Positions 25,728 to 34,637 are shown, counted from the stretch's first letter. The stretch: 64,000 nucleotides of DNA from Streptomyces longwoodensis (GCF_001514125.1 NZ_KQ948553.1:248001-312000); one strand, 5' to 3'. Numbers and translations: made by a program. The notes: generated by a model not told the origin, from the sequence alone.

Positions 25728-26216
25728 ATGAACATACGCCCCGTGCCCTTCGACCACCCGGACGCCGTCAAGCTCAACGACGAGGTCCAGGCCGAATACC
25801 ACGTGCGCTACGGCGACGGGGGCGACGCCACCGTCCTCGCGCCGTCCGACTTCCAGCCGCCGCGGGGCGTGTACCTCATCGCCTACGACGGGCGGGACCG
25901 CCCGGTGGCGACGGGCGGCTGGCGCAGTCAGGACCACAACGACGAGGGCAACGAGGACGGCGACGCGGAGCTGAAGCGCATGTACGTCGTGCCCGAGGCG
26001 CGCGGCCGCGGCCTGGCCCGGCGGATGCTCGCCGCGCTGGAGGAGGACGCGCGCGCGGCGGGGCGGGTGCGGATGGTGCTGGAGACGGGCACCCAGCAGC
26101 CGGAGGCCGTCGCGCTGTACACCTCCAGCGGCTACGAGCCGTGCACCAAGTTCGGCTACTACCGCCACCACGAGGCGAGCCTGTGCTACGCCAAGCCACT
26201 GCGGCAGAGCCGGTAG
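25728..26216 (+). CDS. GNAT family N-acetyltransferase
   Basis: 162 aa acetyl-CoA-dependent acetyltransferase. Motif A is clear: LKRMYVVPEARGRGLARRML (about 86-105) with the pyrophosphate-binding R-x-x-G-x-G/A. The C-terminal ALYTSSGYEPCTKFGYY is typical. The substrate is unknown. TACAGT at 25715-25720 lies 7 bases before ATG 25728 with no Shine-Dalgarno; upstream in-frame codons would fall in the promoter. It is divergent from xthA with an 80-bp gap. Confidence 0.88.
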   Translation: MNIRPVPFDHPDAVKLNDEVQAEYHVRYGDGGDATVLAPSDFQPPRGVYLIAYDGRDRPVATGGWRSQDHNDEGNEDGDAELKRMYVVPEARGRGLARRMLAALEEDARAAGRVRMVLETGTQQPEAVALYTSSGYEPCTKFGYYRHHEASLCYAKPLRQSR

Positions 26217-26247
26217 TCCGGCCTCGGCCTCGTGTGAGCCGGCGGCC

Positions 26248-26919
26248 TCACTCCCGCAGGTACGCCAGTACCGCCAGCACCCGGCGGTGGACGTCCTGCG
26301 CGGGCGGCAGGTCGAGCTTGGTGAGGATGGAGCCGATGTGCTTGCCGACGGCCGCCTCGGAGACGACCAGCGCGCGGGCGACCGCGCCGTTGGAGCGGCC
26401 CTCGGCCACAAGCGCCAGCACCTCCCGCTCGCGCGGGGTGAGCCGCTCCAGCGGGTCCCGGCGCCGGCGCAGCAACTGCCGTACGACCTCCGGGTCGACG
26501 ACCGTGCCGCCAGCCGCGACCTCGTCGAGGGCGTCGACGAACTCCGCCACCTGCCCGACGCGGTCCTTGAGCAGGTAGCCGACCCCGGTGCCGTCCCCGG
26601 AGTCCAAGAGCTCGGCCGCGTACGCGCGCTGCACGTACTGGCTGAGCACCAGCACCGGCAGTCCGGGCCGCTCGCCGCGCAGCCGCACGGCCGCGTGCAG
26701 TCCCTCGTCCGTGAACCCGGGCGGCATCCGCACGTCGGTGACGACCACGTCCGGGTCGTGCGCCCGGACCGCGTCGAGCAGGGCGGGGGCGTCCCCGACG
26801 GCCGCGACGACCCGGTGCCCGAACCGCTCCAGCAGGGCCGTCAGGCCGTCGCGCAGCAGCACGCCGTCCTCGGCGAGGACTACGCGCAGGGGTCGTCGGC
26901 CGTGGGCTGCGTCGCGCAC
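26248..26919 (-). CDS. NarL/LuxR-type response regulator
   Basis: 223 aa. N-terminal receiver domain with acidic pocket LAEDG, phospho-acceptor Asp in VVVTDVRMPPG (about residue 61), and Lys in LLKDRVG. The C-terminal LuxR helix-turn-helix (LTPREREVLALVAEGRSNGAVARAL) is complete. Its start overlaps the kinase gene by 40 bp, so the pair is one transcript. The divergent ABC transporter is the likely target, as in other exporter-sensing systems. Confidence 0.93.
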   Translation of the reverse strand: MRDAAHGRRPLRVVLAEDGVLLRDGLTALLERFGHRVVAAVGDAPALLDAVRAHDPDVVVTDVRMPPGFTDEGLHAAVRLRGERPGLPVLVLSQYVQRAYAAELLDSGDGTGVGYLLKDRVGQVAEFVDALDEVAAGGTVVDPEVVRQLLRRRRDPLERLTPREREVLALVAEGRSNGAVARALVVSEAAVGKHIGSILTKLDLPPAQDVHRRVLAVLAYLRE

Positions 26920-28208
26920 GGGATCTCCACTCGCAGCAGGGTGGGCCCGCCCGGCGGGCTGGTCACGGCCAGTCTTCCATCGAGCACCGACACCCGGTCC
27001 CCGAGTCCGGTGAGGCCGGAGCCGGTGGCCGGGTCGGCGCCGCCCCGCCCGTCGTCCTCGACCTCCAGGACGAGCCGCCCGTGGCGGTGGGCGCCCCGCA
27101 CGCGGGCCCGCCGCGCCCCGCTGTGCCGGGCGACGTTGGCCAGTGCCTCGCGCACCACGAAGTACGCGGCGGCCTCCACCGCCGCGGGGAGCCGTTCCGG
27201 CAGGTCGACCTCGGTCGCGACCGGGACCGGCGAGCGGTCGGCCGCGTCCGCCACGGCCGCCGCGAGCCCGTAGTCGGCGAGCACCTGGGGGTGGATGCCG
27301 TGGATGAGCTCCCGCAGCTCCGCGAGCGCCGCGTCCGCCTGTGCGTGGGCCCTGGCCAGCTGCGCGGCGAGCGGCCCGTCGGGCGGTGCGTCGAGCCGGG
27401 CCAGTCCCAGGGCCATGCTGAGGGCGACGAGCCGCTGTTGCGCCCCGTCGTGCAGGTCCCGCTCGATCCGCCGCCGCTCCGCCTCGAACGCCTCCACCAA
27501 CCGCACGCGGGAACGTGCCAGTTCGCGCACCCGGGCCTCGGCCTCACCGGCGCGGGGCAGTACGAGCAGGCGGGTGAGCCCGGCCCGCGCGCCCGCGGCC
27601 ACGCCGACGCCGTACAGCCCGGCGGCGAGCGCCACGAGCCCGAGCGCGGCGAGTGCACAGGCCTGCGCCTGCCCGGTGACGGTCACCGCCTTGAGCACCT
27701 TCAGCTCCCGCCCTTCCCCCGCGGTCGCCAGCAGCAGCGGCGTCGCGACCAGCGCCCCCGGGCACACCAGGGCGACGGTCACGACGAGCGCCTCCACCGG
27801 CCACAGCAGGAACCCGGTCAGCAGCGCGTGCCCCAACTCCCGCCAGGTGGCGGCCTCCCGGAGCCGGATGCCGAGCCAGCTGCGCAGGCCGGGGGCGGGC
27901 GGGTCTGCGTGTGCGGTGAGCCGGGCCGCGTCGGTGCCGGCGGGGCCGGGCCCCTCCCCGAGCCACCCGAGCCGCCACCGCTCCACGGCCGCGACGGGCA
28001 GGCCCGCGAACGCCGTCAGCCCCAGCAGCGGCAGCCCGACAAGGACGACGGCGAGGAGCCCGCCGGCCGCGACGAGGCCCACCAGCCCGGCCAGCACGAC
28101 GACTCCCAGCACCACTCCGGTCAGCAGGTGGCCGACGGCCCGCCAGGGCCACGACGACAGCAGGTAGTCCGGGCGGGCCAGTGCCTGCCACACCGTACGA
28201 GGACGCAT
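26880..28208 (-). CDS. Sensor histidine kinase (NarX/DesK-like, HisKA_3)
   Basis: 442 aa. N-terminal sensor domain with four to six hydrophobic helices (about 25-250) and no large extracytoplasmic domain, the 'intramembrane-sensing' type associated with antibiotic or envelope stress. The HisKA_3 phospho-acceptor is in ERDLHDGAQQRLVALSMALG (His about residue 252), and the ATPase domain ends with GGADPATGSGLTGLGDRV. ATG 28208 has TACGGT 7 bases upstream and no ribosome-binding site. Divergent from the ABC genes with a 133-bp gap. Confidence 0.92.
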   Translation of the reverse strand: MRPRTVWQALARPDYLLSSWPWRAVGHLLTGVVLGVVVLAGLVGLVAAGGLLAVVLVGLPLLGLTAFAGLPVAAVERWRLGWLGEGPGPAGTDAARLTAHADPPAPGLRSWLGIRLREAATWRELGHALLTGFLLWPVEALVVTVALVCPGALVATPLLLATAGEGRELKVLKAVTVTGQAQACALAALGLVALAAGLYGVGVAAGARAGLTRLLVLPRAGEAEARVRELARSRVRLVEAFEAERRRIERDLHDGAQQRLVALSMALGLARLDAPPDGPLAAQLARAHAQADAALAELRELIHGIHPQVLADYGLAAAVADAADRSPVPVATEVDLPERLPAAVEAAAYFVVREALANVARHSGARRARVRGAHRHGRLVLEVEDDGRGGADPATGSGLTGLGDRVSVLDGRLAVTSPPGGPTLLRVEIPCATQPTADDPCA

Positions 28209-28341
28209 GCGGATCACCGTAGGAGCGCCGCCCCCGGCCGGGCCATCCGTCCAGCCGGAGCCCCGGGGGTATGCCTGGCCCCACCCCGGTTGTCGCCCCT
28301 GCCCGACCGACACGGGCCCCCGCCCGGGGTTTCGTGGGGTC

Positions 28342-29097
28342 ATGACCACACACGCCGTCCAACTGACCGCCGTGAGCAGGCGTTACGGTGCCGGGGGCAC
28401 CGGGGTGACCGCGCTCGACGACGTCACGCTCGCCTTCCCCCGGGGCTCGTTCACCGCCGTGATGGGCCCGTCCGGCTCGGGCAAGTCGACGCTCCTGCAG
28501 TGCGCCGCGGGGCTGGACCGGCCGACGTCGGGCTCGGTGCGGATCGGCGGCACCGAGCTGACGGGGCTGGGCGAGCGCCGGCTGACGCTGCTGCGCCGGG
28601 CCCGGATCGGCTTCGTCTTCCAGTCGTACAACCTGCTGCCGTCGCTGACCGCCGAGCAGAACGTCGCCCTGCCCCTGCGCCTGGCCGGCCGCCGCCCGTC
28701 CCGCGCACGCGTGCGTGCCGCGCTCGCCGAGGTCGGCCTGGCCGGCCGCGCGGACCACCTCCCCGCCCGGCTCTCCGGCGGCCAGCAGCAGCGTGTCGCG
28801 CTGGCCCGCGCGCTGATCACCCGCCCGGAGGTGCTGTTCGGCGACGAGCCGACGGGCGCGCTGGACTCCACGACGGCCCGCGGGGTGCTGGCGCTGCTGC
28901 GCGCCCTGGTGGACGACGAGGGGCAGACGGTCGTGATGGTCACGCACGACCCGGTGGCCGCGTCGGCGGCGGACCGGGTGGTGTTCCTGGTCGACGGCCG
29001 GGTGCACGACGAGCTGTCGGCGCCGGACGCGGAGACCGTCGCGGCCCGGACGGTGTCGCTGGAGAGCCGTACGGCGACGGGGGCGGTGGCGTGCTGA
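28342..29097 (+). CDS. ABC transporter ATP-binding protein (MacB-like)
   Basis: 251 aa ATPase of the MacB/LolD class. Walker A GPSGSGKST, Q-loop FVFQSYNLLPSL, signature LSGGQQQRVALARAL, Walker B EVLFGDEPTGALDS, and switch His in VMVTHD. The 'GDEPTGALDS' form is typical of LolD/MacB exporters. Its 3' end overlaps the permease by 7 bp. Together with the divergent two-component system it makes a stimulus-response export module. Confidence 0.94.
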   Translation: MTTHAVQLTAVSRRYGAGGTGVTALDDVTLAFPRGSFTAVMGPSGSGKSTLLQCAAGLDRPTSGSVRIGGTELTGLGERRLTLLRRARIGFVFQSYNLLPSLTAEQNVALPLRLAGRRPSRARVRAALAEVGLAGRADHLPARLSGGQQQRVALARALITRPEVLFGDEPTGALDSTTARGVLALLRALVDDEGQTVVMVTHDPVAASAADRVVFLVDGRVHDELSAPDAETVAARTVSLESRTATGAVAC

Positions 29098-31520
29098 GCA
29101 CCGCCCTGCGCACCCTGTACGACCGCCGGGCGTCCTTCGTCGGCGGCTTCGTCGCGCTCGCGCTGGGCGTCGCCCTGCTCACCGTGATGGGCCAGGCCCT
29201 CGCGGCGTCGCTGCACGCGCCGCACCGCTCCCCGGAGCGTTTCGCCGCCGCCCCGGTCGTCGTCCGGGCCGACGACACGCTCCGGGTGCCGACCCCGGCG
29301 GGCCCCCGCACGGCCCGCCTCCCCCACGCCCCGCCCCTGCGGCCCGCCGCGCTGGACGCCCTCGCGACGCTCGGCCGCGTCACCCCGGACCGCTCCTTCC
29401 CGGTGCGCCCGGCCGACGGCCCGGCCGGCCTTGTCGGCCTTGTCGGCCACCCCTGGTCGACGGCGCGCTTCGCCCCGTACGCCCTCACCGCCGGGCGGGC
29501 GCCCGCGACGCCGGACGAGGTGGTGACGGCGGGCGGCTGGACGCGCCCCGGCGCCCGTCTGCGCACCGCCCACGGCACGGTGACCGTCGTGGGCACGGTC
29601 GGCGACCTCGGCTTCGAGCGTGCGGTGTTCTTCACGGACGCCCGCGCGGCGGCCCTCGCCCCCGAGGTGCGGCAGGCGGTGGTCGAGGCGGACGCCACGG
29701 CCGTACGGGCCGTGCTGCGCGGCGACGCGCGCGTGCGGGTCCTCACCGGCGCGGAGCGGCGCCTCGCGGACGCCGACCCGGACCGCGACGCGGAGGCGCT
29801 GACCGCGCTGAACGCCCTGTTCGGCACGGCGGGCGGGGTCAGCGCGTTCGTGTCGGTGTTCGTGGTCTCCTCGACGTTCGCGTTCGCGGTGGCGCAGCGC
29901 CGCCGGGAGTTCGGGCTGTTGCGCACGGCGGGTGCGACGCCGGGTCAGCTCCGGCGCTCGGTCCTGGCGGAGGCGCTGCTGGTCGGCGCGCTCGCCTCGG
30001 CGGCCGGGTGCGCGCTGGGGGCGTACGCCGCCCCGCACCTCGGCGCGCTAGTGGTCGACGGCGGCCTGGCCCCGGCCTGGTACCGGGTCGGCGGCGCGGT
30101 GTGGCCGTACCACCTGGCCTTCTGGACGGGCCTGTTGGTCGCCCTGGCCGGAGCGGGCGGCGCCGCGTGGCGGGCCGGGCGCACGCCTGCCGTGGAGGCG
30201 CTGCGGGAGGTGTCCGTGGAGCCGGCCCGGCTGCCCCGCGCGCGATGGGTGTGCGGGACGCTCCTGCTGCTGACGGCGGCCACCACCCTGGCGTACGCGC
30301 TGTGGACCGACCCGGGCGACCTGCTGCACCGCAAGACCTGGGTCAGCCGCCCCCTGCTGCTGGTCGGCGCGGCCGCGGTGCTCTCCCCGGTGCTGGTGCG
30401 CCCCCTGGCCCGGCTGTTCGTGCGGCTGCCGGGGGTGCTCGGCGTGCTGGTGCGGCAGAACGTCCTCACGGGCGCCCGGCGTACCGCGTCGCTGGCGGCG
30501 CCGGTCATGGTGACCGTGGCGCTCGCGGGCTCGCTGCTGGGGGCGACGGCGACGCTGGGCGGGGCGCGCGCGGCGGAGGTCGAGCGGCAGACGGCCGCGG
30601 ACTTCGTGGTGACCCCGGCGGACGGCACGGCGTTCGCCCCGGCGGCGCTGGCGCGGCTGCGGCGGGTGCCGGGCGCCGAGGTGTCCGCGACGGCCACGAC
30701 CGCCGTGCGGACCCTGGAGGACGGCGTCGCACTGGTGGGCTTCCCGGCCCGGGCGGCCGAACCGGGCCCGCTGGAGCGCACGGTGCGCCTGCCGGTGACG
30801 GCCGGACACCTCGCCGACCTGGACGACGAGTCGATCGTGGTGACCCGGGAGTGGGCCCGGCACCGGGTGGGTGAGCGGGTACGGGTCTGGCGCGGCGACG
30901 GCACGCCGCGCACCCTGCGCATCGCGGCGGTCCTGGCCACGGGCACGGGCGGCAACGGCGCCTACGTCACCCCGGCGAACGCTCCCGGCGCGGGCGTCGA
31001 CCGGGTGGACGTGCGGGTGCGCGCGGGGGCGTCGGCCGTGACGGTCGCCCGGCACCTGAGGTCGGTCGAAGGGGTGCGGCTGCTGACCAAGGCCCAGTGG
31101 GTCCGGGCGAGTTGGCCGCCCCGGAACCGCGCCACGCGCCTGGGCGTCCTGCTGGTCCTCGGCATCGCCCTGCTCTACACGGGCCTGTCGGTGGCCAACA
31201 CGGCGCTGATGGCGGCGTCGGCCCGCCGCACGGAACTGACGACCCTGCGCCTGACCGGCCTCACCCGCGCCCGGATCCTGCGCCTGACGGCCCTGGAGAG
31301 CCTGACGGTGGTGGCACTCGGGTCCGCCCTGGGCGTCCTGGTGACGCTGGCCGACCTGTCGGGCATGACGACGGCCCTGCACCTGCTCACGGCCCCGGCC
31401 CCCTTGACCGTCCCGTGGCGCCCCCTCGCCTGGACGACGACCACGTGCGCCCTGCTGTCGCTGTGCGCGTCCCTGACCGCGACGGGTTGGAGCCTGCGCG
31501 GCCGCCCGACCCGCGTGTGA
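29091..31520 (+). CDS. FtsX-like ABC permease
   Basis: 809 aa with two FtsX domains: an N-terminal helix, a large extracytoplasmic domain (about 45-230), three helices with the coupling motif RRREFGLLRTAGATPGQLRR (about 265-285), a further domain, and a C-terminal helix set around ARRTELTTLRLTGLTRARILR (about 705-725). This MacB/BceB-like layout suggests mechanotransmission or removal of a substrate from the outer membrane face. GTG 29091 lies within the ATPase gene's end. A hairpin (31534-31568) follows. Confidence 0.92.
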   Translation: MLSTALRTLYDRRASFVGGFVALALGVALLTVMGQALAASLHAPHRSPERFAAAPVVVRADDTLRVPTPAGPRTARLPHAPPLRPAALDALATLGRVTPDRSFPVRPADGPAGLVGLVGHPWSTARFAPYALTAGRAPATPDEVVTAGGWTRPGARLRTAHGTVTVVGTVGDLGFERAVFFTDARAAALAPEVRQAVVEADATAVRAVLRGDARVRVLTGAERRLADADPDRDAEALTALNALFGTAGGVSAFVSVFVVSSTFAFAVAQRRREFGLLRTAGATPGQLRRSVLAEALLVGALASAAGCALGAYAAPHLGALVVDGGLAPAWYRVGGAVWPYHLAFWTGLLVALAGAGGAAWRAGRTPAVEALREVSVEPARLPRARWVCGTLLLLTAATTLAYALWTDPGDLLHRKTWVSRPLLLVGAAAVLSPVLVRPLARLFVRLPGVLGVLVRQNVLTGARRTASLAAPVMVTVALAGSLLGATATLGGARAAEVERQTAADFVVTPADGTAFAPAALARLRRVPGAEVSATATTAVRTLEDGVALVGFPARAAEPGPLERTVRLPVTAGHLADLDDESIVVTREWARHRVGERVRVWRGDGTPRTLRIAAVLATGTGGNGAYVTPANAPGAGVDRVDVRVRAGASAVTVARHLRSVEGVRLLTKAQWVRASWPPRNRATRLGVLLVLGIALLYTGLSVANTALMAASARRTELTTLRLTGLTRARILRLTALESLTVVALGSALGVLVTLADLSGMTTALHLLTAPAPLTVPWRPLAWTTTTCALLSLCASLTATGWSLRGRPTRV

Positions 31521-31533
31521 CCCCGAACACCAC

Positions 31534-31568
31534 GGAGCCCTTGCCGACTTCCGCCGACGAGGGGCTCC
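31534..31568 (+). terminator. Hairpin after the ABC permease gene
   Basis: GGAGCCC (31534-31540) and GGGCTCC (31562-31568) are inverted with a 21-base loop; weak, but placed 14 bp after the stop. Confidence 0.45.
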
Positions 31569-31617
31569 CTGCGGTGTGAACCTGCGGGAAGCGCCGCATA
31601 CATCACGTACGACATGC

Positions 31618-31652
31618 CAAAGCCCCGGCCGGAAAACCCGGTCGGGGCTTTG
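31618..31652. terminator. Strong bidirectional terminator downstream of tRNA-Ala
   Basis: CAAAGCCCCGGCCGG (31618-31632) pairs with CCGGTCGGGGCTTTG (31638-31652): a 15-bp stem with one G-U pair, loop of five, and A/T ends on both sides. It lies 8 bp after the tRNA 3' end and can stop both strands. Confidence 0.85.
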
Positions 31653-31659
31653 AGCTGCG

Positions 31660-31733
31660 TGGACCTGTGGGGATTTGAACCCCAGACCCCCTCGATGCGA
31701 ACGAGGTGCGCTACCAGACTGCGCCACAGGCCC
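31660..31733 (-). tRNA. tRNA-Ala(CGC)
   Basis: Complete 74-nt cloverleaf on the minus strand. Acceptor GGGCCTG pairs with CAGGTCC and includes the G3-U70 wobble that identifies alanine tRNAs; the D-arm is GCGCAGTCTGGTAGCGC; anticodon stem CCTCG/CGAGG encloses loop TTCGCAT, anticodon CGC, reading GCG; the T-arm is TGGGG-TTCAAAT-CCCCA; the discriminator is A73. The 3' CCA is not encoded. Confidence 0.96.
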
Positions 31734-31837
31734 TTGCAACGAGTGAAACTCTAGCATCCCCGTCGGCCTGCTCAAAAATCCGTTGTCGGGCGGCCGGGCG
31801 GGGCGTCCGGCGCAGGTCACCAGGGGCGCGCCGGGCG

Positions 31838-31903
31838 CCGCTCCGCGGGGGTCCGGGGACTACTCCGCGGGGGTGCGGGGACCGCTCCGCCGGGGTCCGA
31901 GGA
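31838..31903. repeat. Three 22-bp tandem repeats between sepX and tRNA-Ala
   Basis: Units CCGCTCCGCGGGGGTCCGGG(GA), CTACTCCGCGGGGGTGCGGG(GA) and CCGCTCCGCCGGGGTCCGAG(GA) follow head to tail. Each contains a CTCCGCGGGG-like self-complementary core, so the array may fold and terminate sepX transcripts. Confidence 0.7.
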
Positions 31904-31925
31904 CCGCGCCAGGGCCCGCTGAGCG

Positions 31926-33227
31926 TCACTCGTTGGCGGCGCGGGGCCGTTCGCCGTCCTCGTACTGGTCGAACAGCGGGGTGCGGCCCCGCTCGCGGGA
32001 GCGGCGGGCCGAGGCGGCGCGCCGGGCGTCGGAGCGCTCCTCGTCCTCGGGCCGGGACTCGGCGGTCTCCGTCCCGGCGCCGGTGCCGGCCTCTGGCTCC
32101 GCCTGGTCCGCGGCGACCGTGCTGGAGCGGGCCGAGCTCCAGGTGTCCGGGGCGCCGAGGTCGACGTCCGGCGTGGCGCGCGGGGCGACCGGTGCCGTCA
32201 CGTACGTCGGCAGGGGCACCGGCACCGGGTCCCAGCTGTCGCCCTGGCCGGGGTGCCGCTGGCGTTCACGCTGCTGGTCGACCCACTCGGCGTGGTCGGT
32301 CTGCTCGACGAGGGCACGGCGGTCCGCGGCGAGCGCGAGCAGCCCGGGGTCGGTCTCCGGCTCGGGGGCCGTGGCGGGCTCCTCTGCGCCGGCGTCGGCC
32401 TCCACGGACGGCGTGGCCGCCGAGGAGGCCCGGCGGCGCGGCTGGCGCTCGCGCAGGCGCTGCGCGGCGGCCTCGGCCTGGCGCCGGTCCATCTGGTAGG
32501 TGAAGCGGCGGCGCTCCTGGGCGCGCAGGTAGCCGATGTACCCGCTGAGCAGGACGGCGGGCACACCGGGCGCCCACAGGAACGCCAGGCCGCCGACGGC
32601 CGCGACGACGGCGCCCAGGGTGAAGGCGAGGAACAGCATCACGGTGGTGCGCCGGCGGCGCGCGAGCACCTTCGAGCGCTGGGCCCGCGCCGTGGCCGCC
32701 TGCGCGGAGGGGCTCGGCGCGCGCCGGGCACGGGGCACGCGCCGGGCGGCATCGGGTGCCGCGGACGGCGCCGACGACTCGGAAGACGGGGAGGGCTGGG
32801 CGGACTCGGAGGACGCCGACGCGGCGTGGCTCCCGGCGAAGGGCTCACCCACCCGCTCGCGCTCGGTCCGCTCGACGCGCTCCACGCGCTCGTGCCGGTC
32901 CGCGCCGGGCTGCCCGCCCTCGCGCTCCGGGAGCGTGACCCGGGTCTGCGGGCGGGTCGGGGGCACGGCGAAGGCCCGGACGTCCACCGAGTCGGTGACC
33001 GCGTCCGGGTCGGCGTCGGGCTCCGCCTCGTCGGTGGAGCGCGCCCGCAGGTCCTTGGCGTAACGACGCTCCATGGCCGCCCGTCCGGACAGCAACCGGA
33101 TGGCGGTGCTGAAGCGTTCGGTCGGACGGGCCTCGTTCAGCTCGTCCTGCCTACGGAGCCACATCGGCACCAAGTAGGCGGCCCAGGCCCCGACAATGAC
33201 TGCGTAGATGAGGCCGCTGCTGCTCAC
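31926..33227 (-). CDS. sepX: Divisome membrane protein SepX/GlpR
   Basis: 433 aa. One N-terminal helix (LIYAVIVGAWAAYLVPMWL, about 6-24) followed by the conserved RRQDELNEARPTERFSTAIRLL, a disordered Ser/Arg-rich segment, a paired helix region (about 195-234) and a long acidic disordered tail. This is the SepX/GlpR architecture: SepX is needed for cross-wall and sporulation septa in Streptomyces, and GlpR is the membrane receptor of the gephyrin-like Glp in corynebacteria (from memory). The linkage to glp five genes upstream supports the assignment. GTG 33227 has TACCGT (33235-33240) 7 bases before it. Confidence 0.88.
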   Translation of the reverse strand: MSSSGLIYAVIVGAWAAYLVPMWLRRQDELNEARPTERFSTAIRLLSGRAAMERRYAKDLRARSTDEAEPDADPDAVTDSVDVRAFAVPPTRPQTRVTLPEREGGQPGADRHERVERVERTERERVGEPFAGSHAASASSESAQPSPSSESSAPSAAPDAARRVPRARRAPSPSAQAATARAQRSKVLARRRRTTVMLFLAFTLGAVVAAVGGLAFLWAPGVPAVLLSGYIGYLRAQERRRFTYQMDRRQAEAAAQRLRERQPRRRASSAATPSVEADAGAEEPATAPEPETDPGLLALAADRRALVEQTDHAEWVDQQRERQRHPGQGDSWDPVPVPLPTYVTAPVAPRATPDVDLGAPDTWSSARSSTVAADQAEPEAGTGAGTETAESRPEDEERSDARRAASARRSRERGRTPLFDQYEDGERPRAANE

Positions 33228-33280
33228 GCCTCACACGGTAGAGGGGATCGCCTGGGGCCATCGCCCAATTGGGCCGGTGT

Positions 33281-33420
33281 GTCGCACGATCTGGCTGATA
33301 TTTCGAACTTTTTTTGTGACCGATGCGATCAGTGGCTCACCCGGGCCGGGAATTCATTGCTCCGAGAACGTCGCCCATCGATCAATTTCGAACATATTTT
33401 CAATTTCCGGGGTTGCCGGC
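33281..33420. promoter_or_regulatory. AT-rich island upstream of sepX
   Basis: About 51 % GC over 140 bp against about 73 % around it. It holds two direct copies of ATTTCGAAC (33300-33308 and 33385-33393, 85 bp apart), a run of eight T, and ATATTTTCAATTT. It spans the 3' end of the acetyltransferase gene and most of the sepX upstream region. Candidate binding site for an AT-preferring protein such as Lsr2, or a regulated sepX promoter region. Confidence 0.5.
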
Positions 33421-34068
33421 ATTCCCCGGTGTGTTCTGGTGGTCACGGGGCGCGGTGCGGGGCCGCGACCTCCGCCAGCGCGTCAGCAGGCCCTCCGGGA
33501 CTTCCTCGGCGGTCAGCGCGAAGACCAGGTGGTCCCGCCAGGCGCCGTCGATGTGGAGATAGCGGGGCCGCAGCCCCTCCTCGCGGAATCCGAGTTTCTC
33601 CACCACACGTCGGCTGGGGCCGTTCTCGGGGCGAATGCAGACCTCGATGCGGTGCAGGCCGACCGCGCGGAAACAGTGGTCGACGGCGAGCGCCACGGCC
33701 GTCGGCATCACCCCGCGGCCGGCGACCGACTGGTCCACCCAGTAACCGACGTGCCCGGAGCACATCGAGCCCCAGGTGATCCCGGCGATCGTCAACTGAC
33801 CGACGAGCTGCCCCTGGTACTCGATGACGAACGGCAGCATCCGGCCGGCGTTCGCCTCCGAGCGCAGGTGCCGGACCATCTGCCGGTACGTCGGCCGGTG
33901 CGCGATCGGCCCGCTGGGCGCGGGCGGCGGGATGGTCGCCTCCCAGGGGCGCAGCCAGTCCCGGTTGCGCCGGTTGACCTCGCGCCACGCGCGTTGGTCG
34001 CGCAGCTTTATCGGGCGGAGGACGACGTCGCCCTCCGCCAGTTGGACGGGCCAGGACGGGCTGTTCAG
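33400..34068 (-). CDS. RimJ/RimL-like GNAT acetyltransferase, apparent CTG start
   Basis: 222 aa if started at CTG 34068. The N-terminus [31 protein letters not shown] and the block WLRPWEATIPP are typical of the family, yet no ATG, GTG or TTG occurs in frame between the nearest upstream stop (about 34125) and ATG 33879, which would lose 63 residues. The CTG overlaps the mog stop as CTGA and GGGGGT lies 5 bases upstream. Motif A is VAGRGVMPTAVALAVDH; the C-terminal part is RYLHIDGAWRDHLVFALT. Genes of this type recur between glp and sepX/glpR in actinobacteria; the substrate is unknown. Confidence 0.85.
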   Translation of the reverse strand: MNSPSWPVQLAEGDVVLRPIKLRDQRAWREVNRRNRDWLRPWEATIPPPAPSGPIAHRPTYRQMVRHLRSEANAGRMLPFVIEYQGQLVGQLTIAGITWGSMCSGHVGYWVDQSVAGRGVMPTAVALAVDHCFRAVGLHRIEVCIRPENGPSRRVVEKLGFREEGLRPRYLHIDGAWRDHLVFALTAEEVPEGLLTRWRRSRPRTAPRDHQNTPGNAGNPGN

Positions 34069-34637
34069 CGCGCACCCCCGGACGGTCTGGTGGGGTCCTC
34101 GCCGTGGGCACCGTGACCGTCATGCCCGTCGGTGCGTCGGTGGTCGCCGCCGCGGAGCTGGTCGACGGCGTGCACGAGCAGCGGCTCCAGGACCGCCAGC
34201 CCGTCCTTCACGCCGCCGGAGGAGCCCGGCAGGTTGACGATCAGGGTCCGCCCGGCCACCCCGGCGAGGCCGCGCGAGAGGGCCGCGGTCGGCACCTTGT
34301 CCCGGCCGAACGCCCGGATCGCCTCCGCGATGCCCGGCACCTCGTGGTCCAGCACCGCGCGCGTGGCCTCGGGGGTGCGGTCGGTGGGCGAGATGCCGGT
34401 GCCGCCGGTGGTGACGATCACGTCGTAGCCGCTCTCGACCCCGGCGCGCAGGGCCGCCTCCACGGGGTCGCCGTCGGGGACGACCCGGGGGCCGTCGACG
34501 GTGAACCCGAAGCCGGTCAGGCCCGCGGCGATCAGAGGGCCGCCGGTGTCCTCGTAGACCCCGGCGGCGGCCCGGTTGGAGGCGGTGACGACCAGTGCGC
34601 GGTACGGCGCGGCGGCGGGGGGCGGCGCGGCGGTCAC
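34065..34637 (-). CDS. MogA/MoaB family molybdopterin adenylyltransferase
   Basis: 190 aa. It adenylates molybdopterin before molybdenum insertion. The nucleotide/MPT site is seen as [18 protein letters not shown] near residue 75, followed by VPGIAEAIR and the C-terminal [13 protein letters not shown]. The final 25 residues are a His/Asp/Gly-rich tail ([16 protein letters not shown]) not needed for the fold. GTG 34637 overlaps the moaC stop (GTGA). Second of two adjacent Moco genes, feeding MoeA-type insertase. Confidence 0.92.
   Translation of the reverse strand: MTAAPPPAAAPYRALVVTASNRAAAGVYEDTGGPLIAAGLTGFGFTVDGPRVVPDGDPVEAALRAGVESGYDVIVTTGGTGISPTDRTPEATRAVLDHEVPGIAEAIRAFGRDKVPTAALSRGLAGVAGRTLIVNLPGSSGGVKDGLAVLEPLLVHAVDQLRGGDHRRTDGHDGHGAHGEDPTRPSGGAR

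Noticed and set aside
33443-34123. Alternative frame starting at an ATG inside mog as the real gene
   Set aside because: It does not encode the GNAT motifs, which are continuous in the CTG-started frame.
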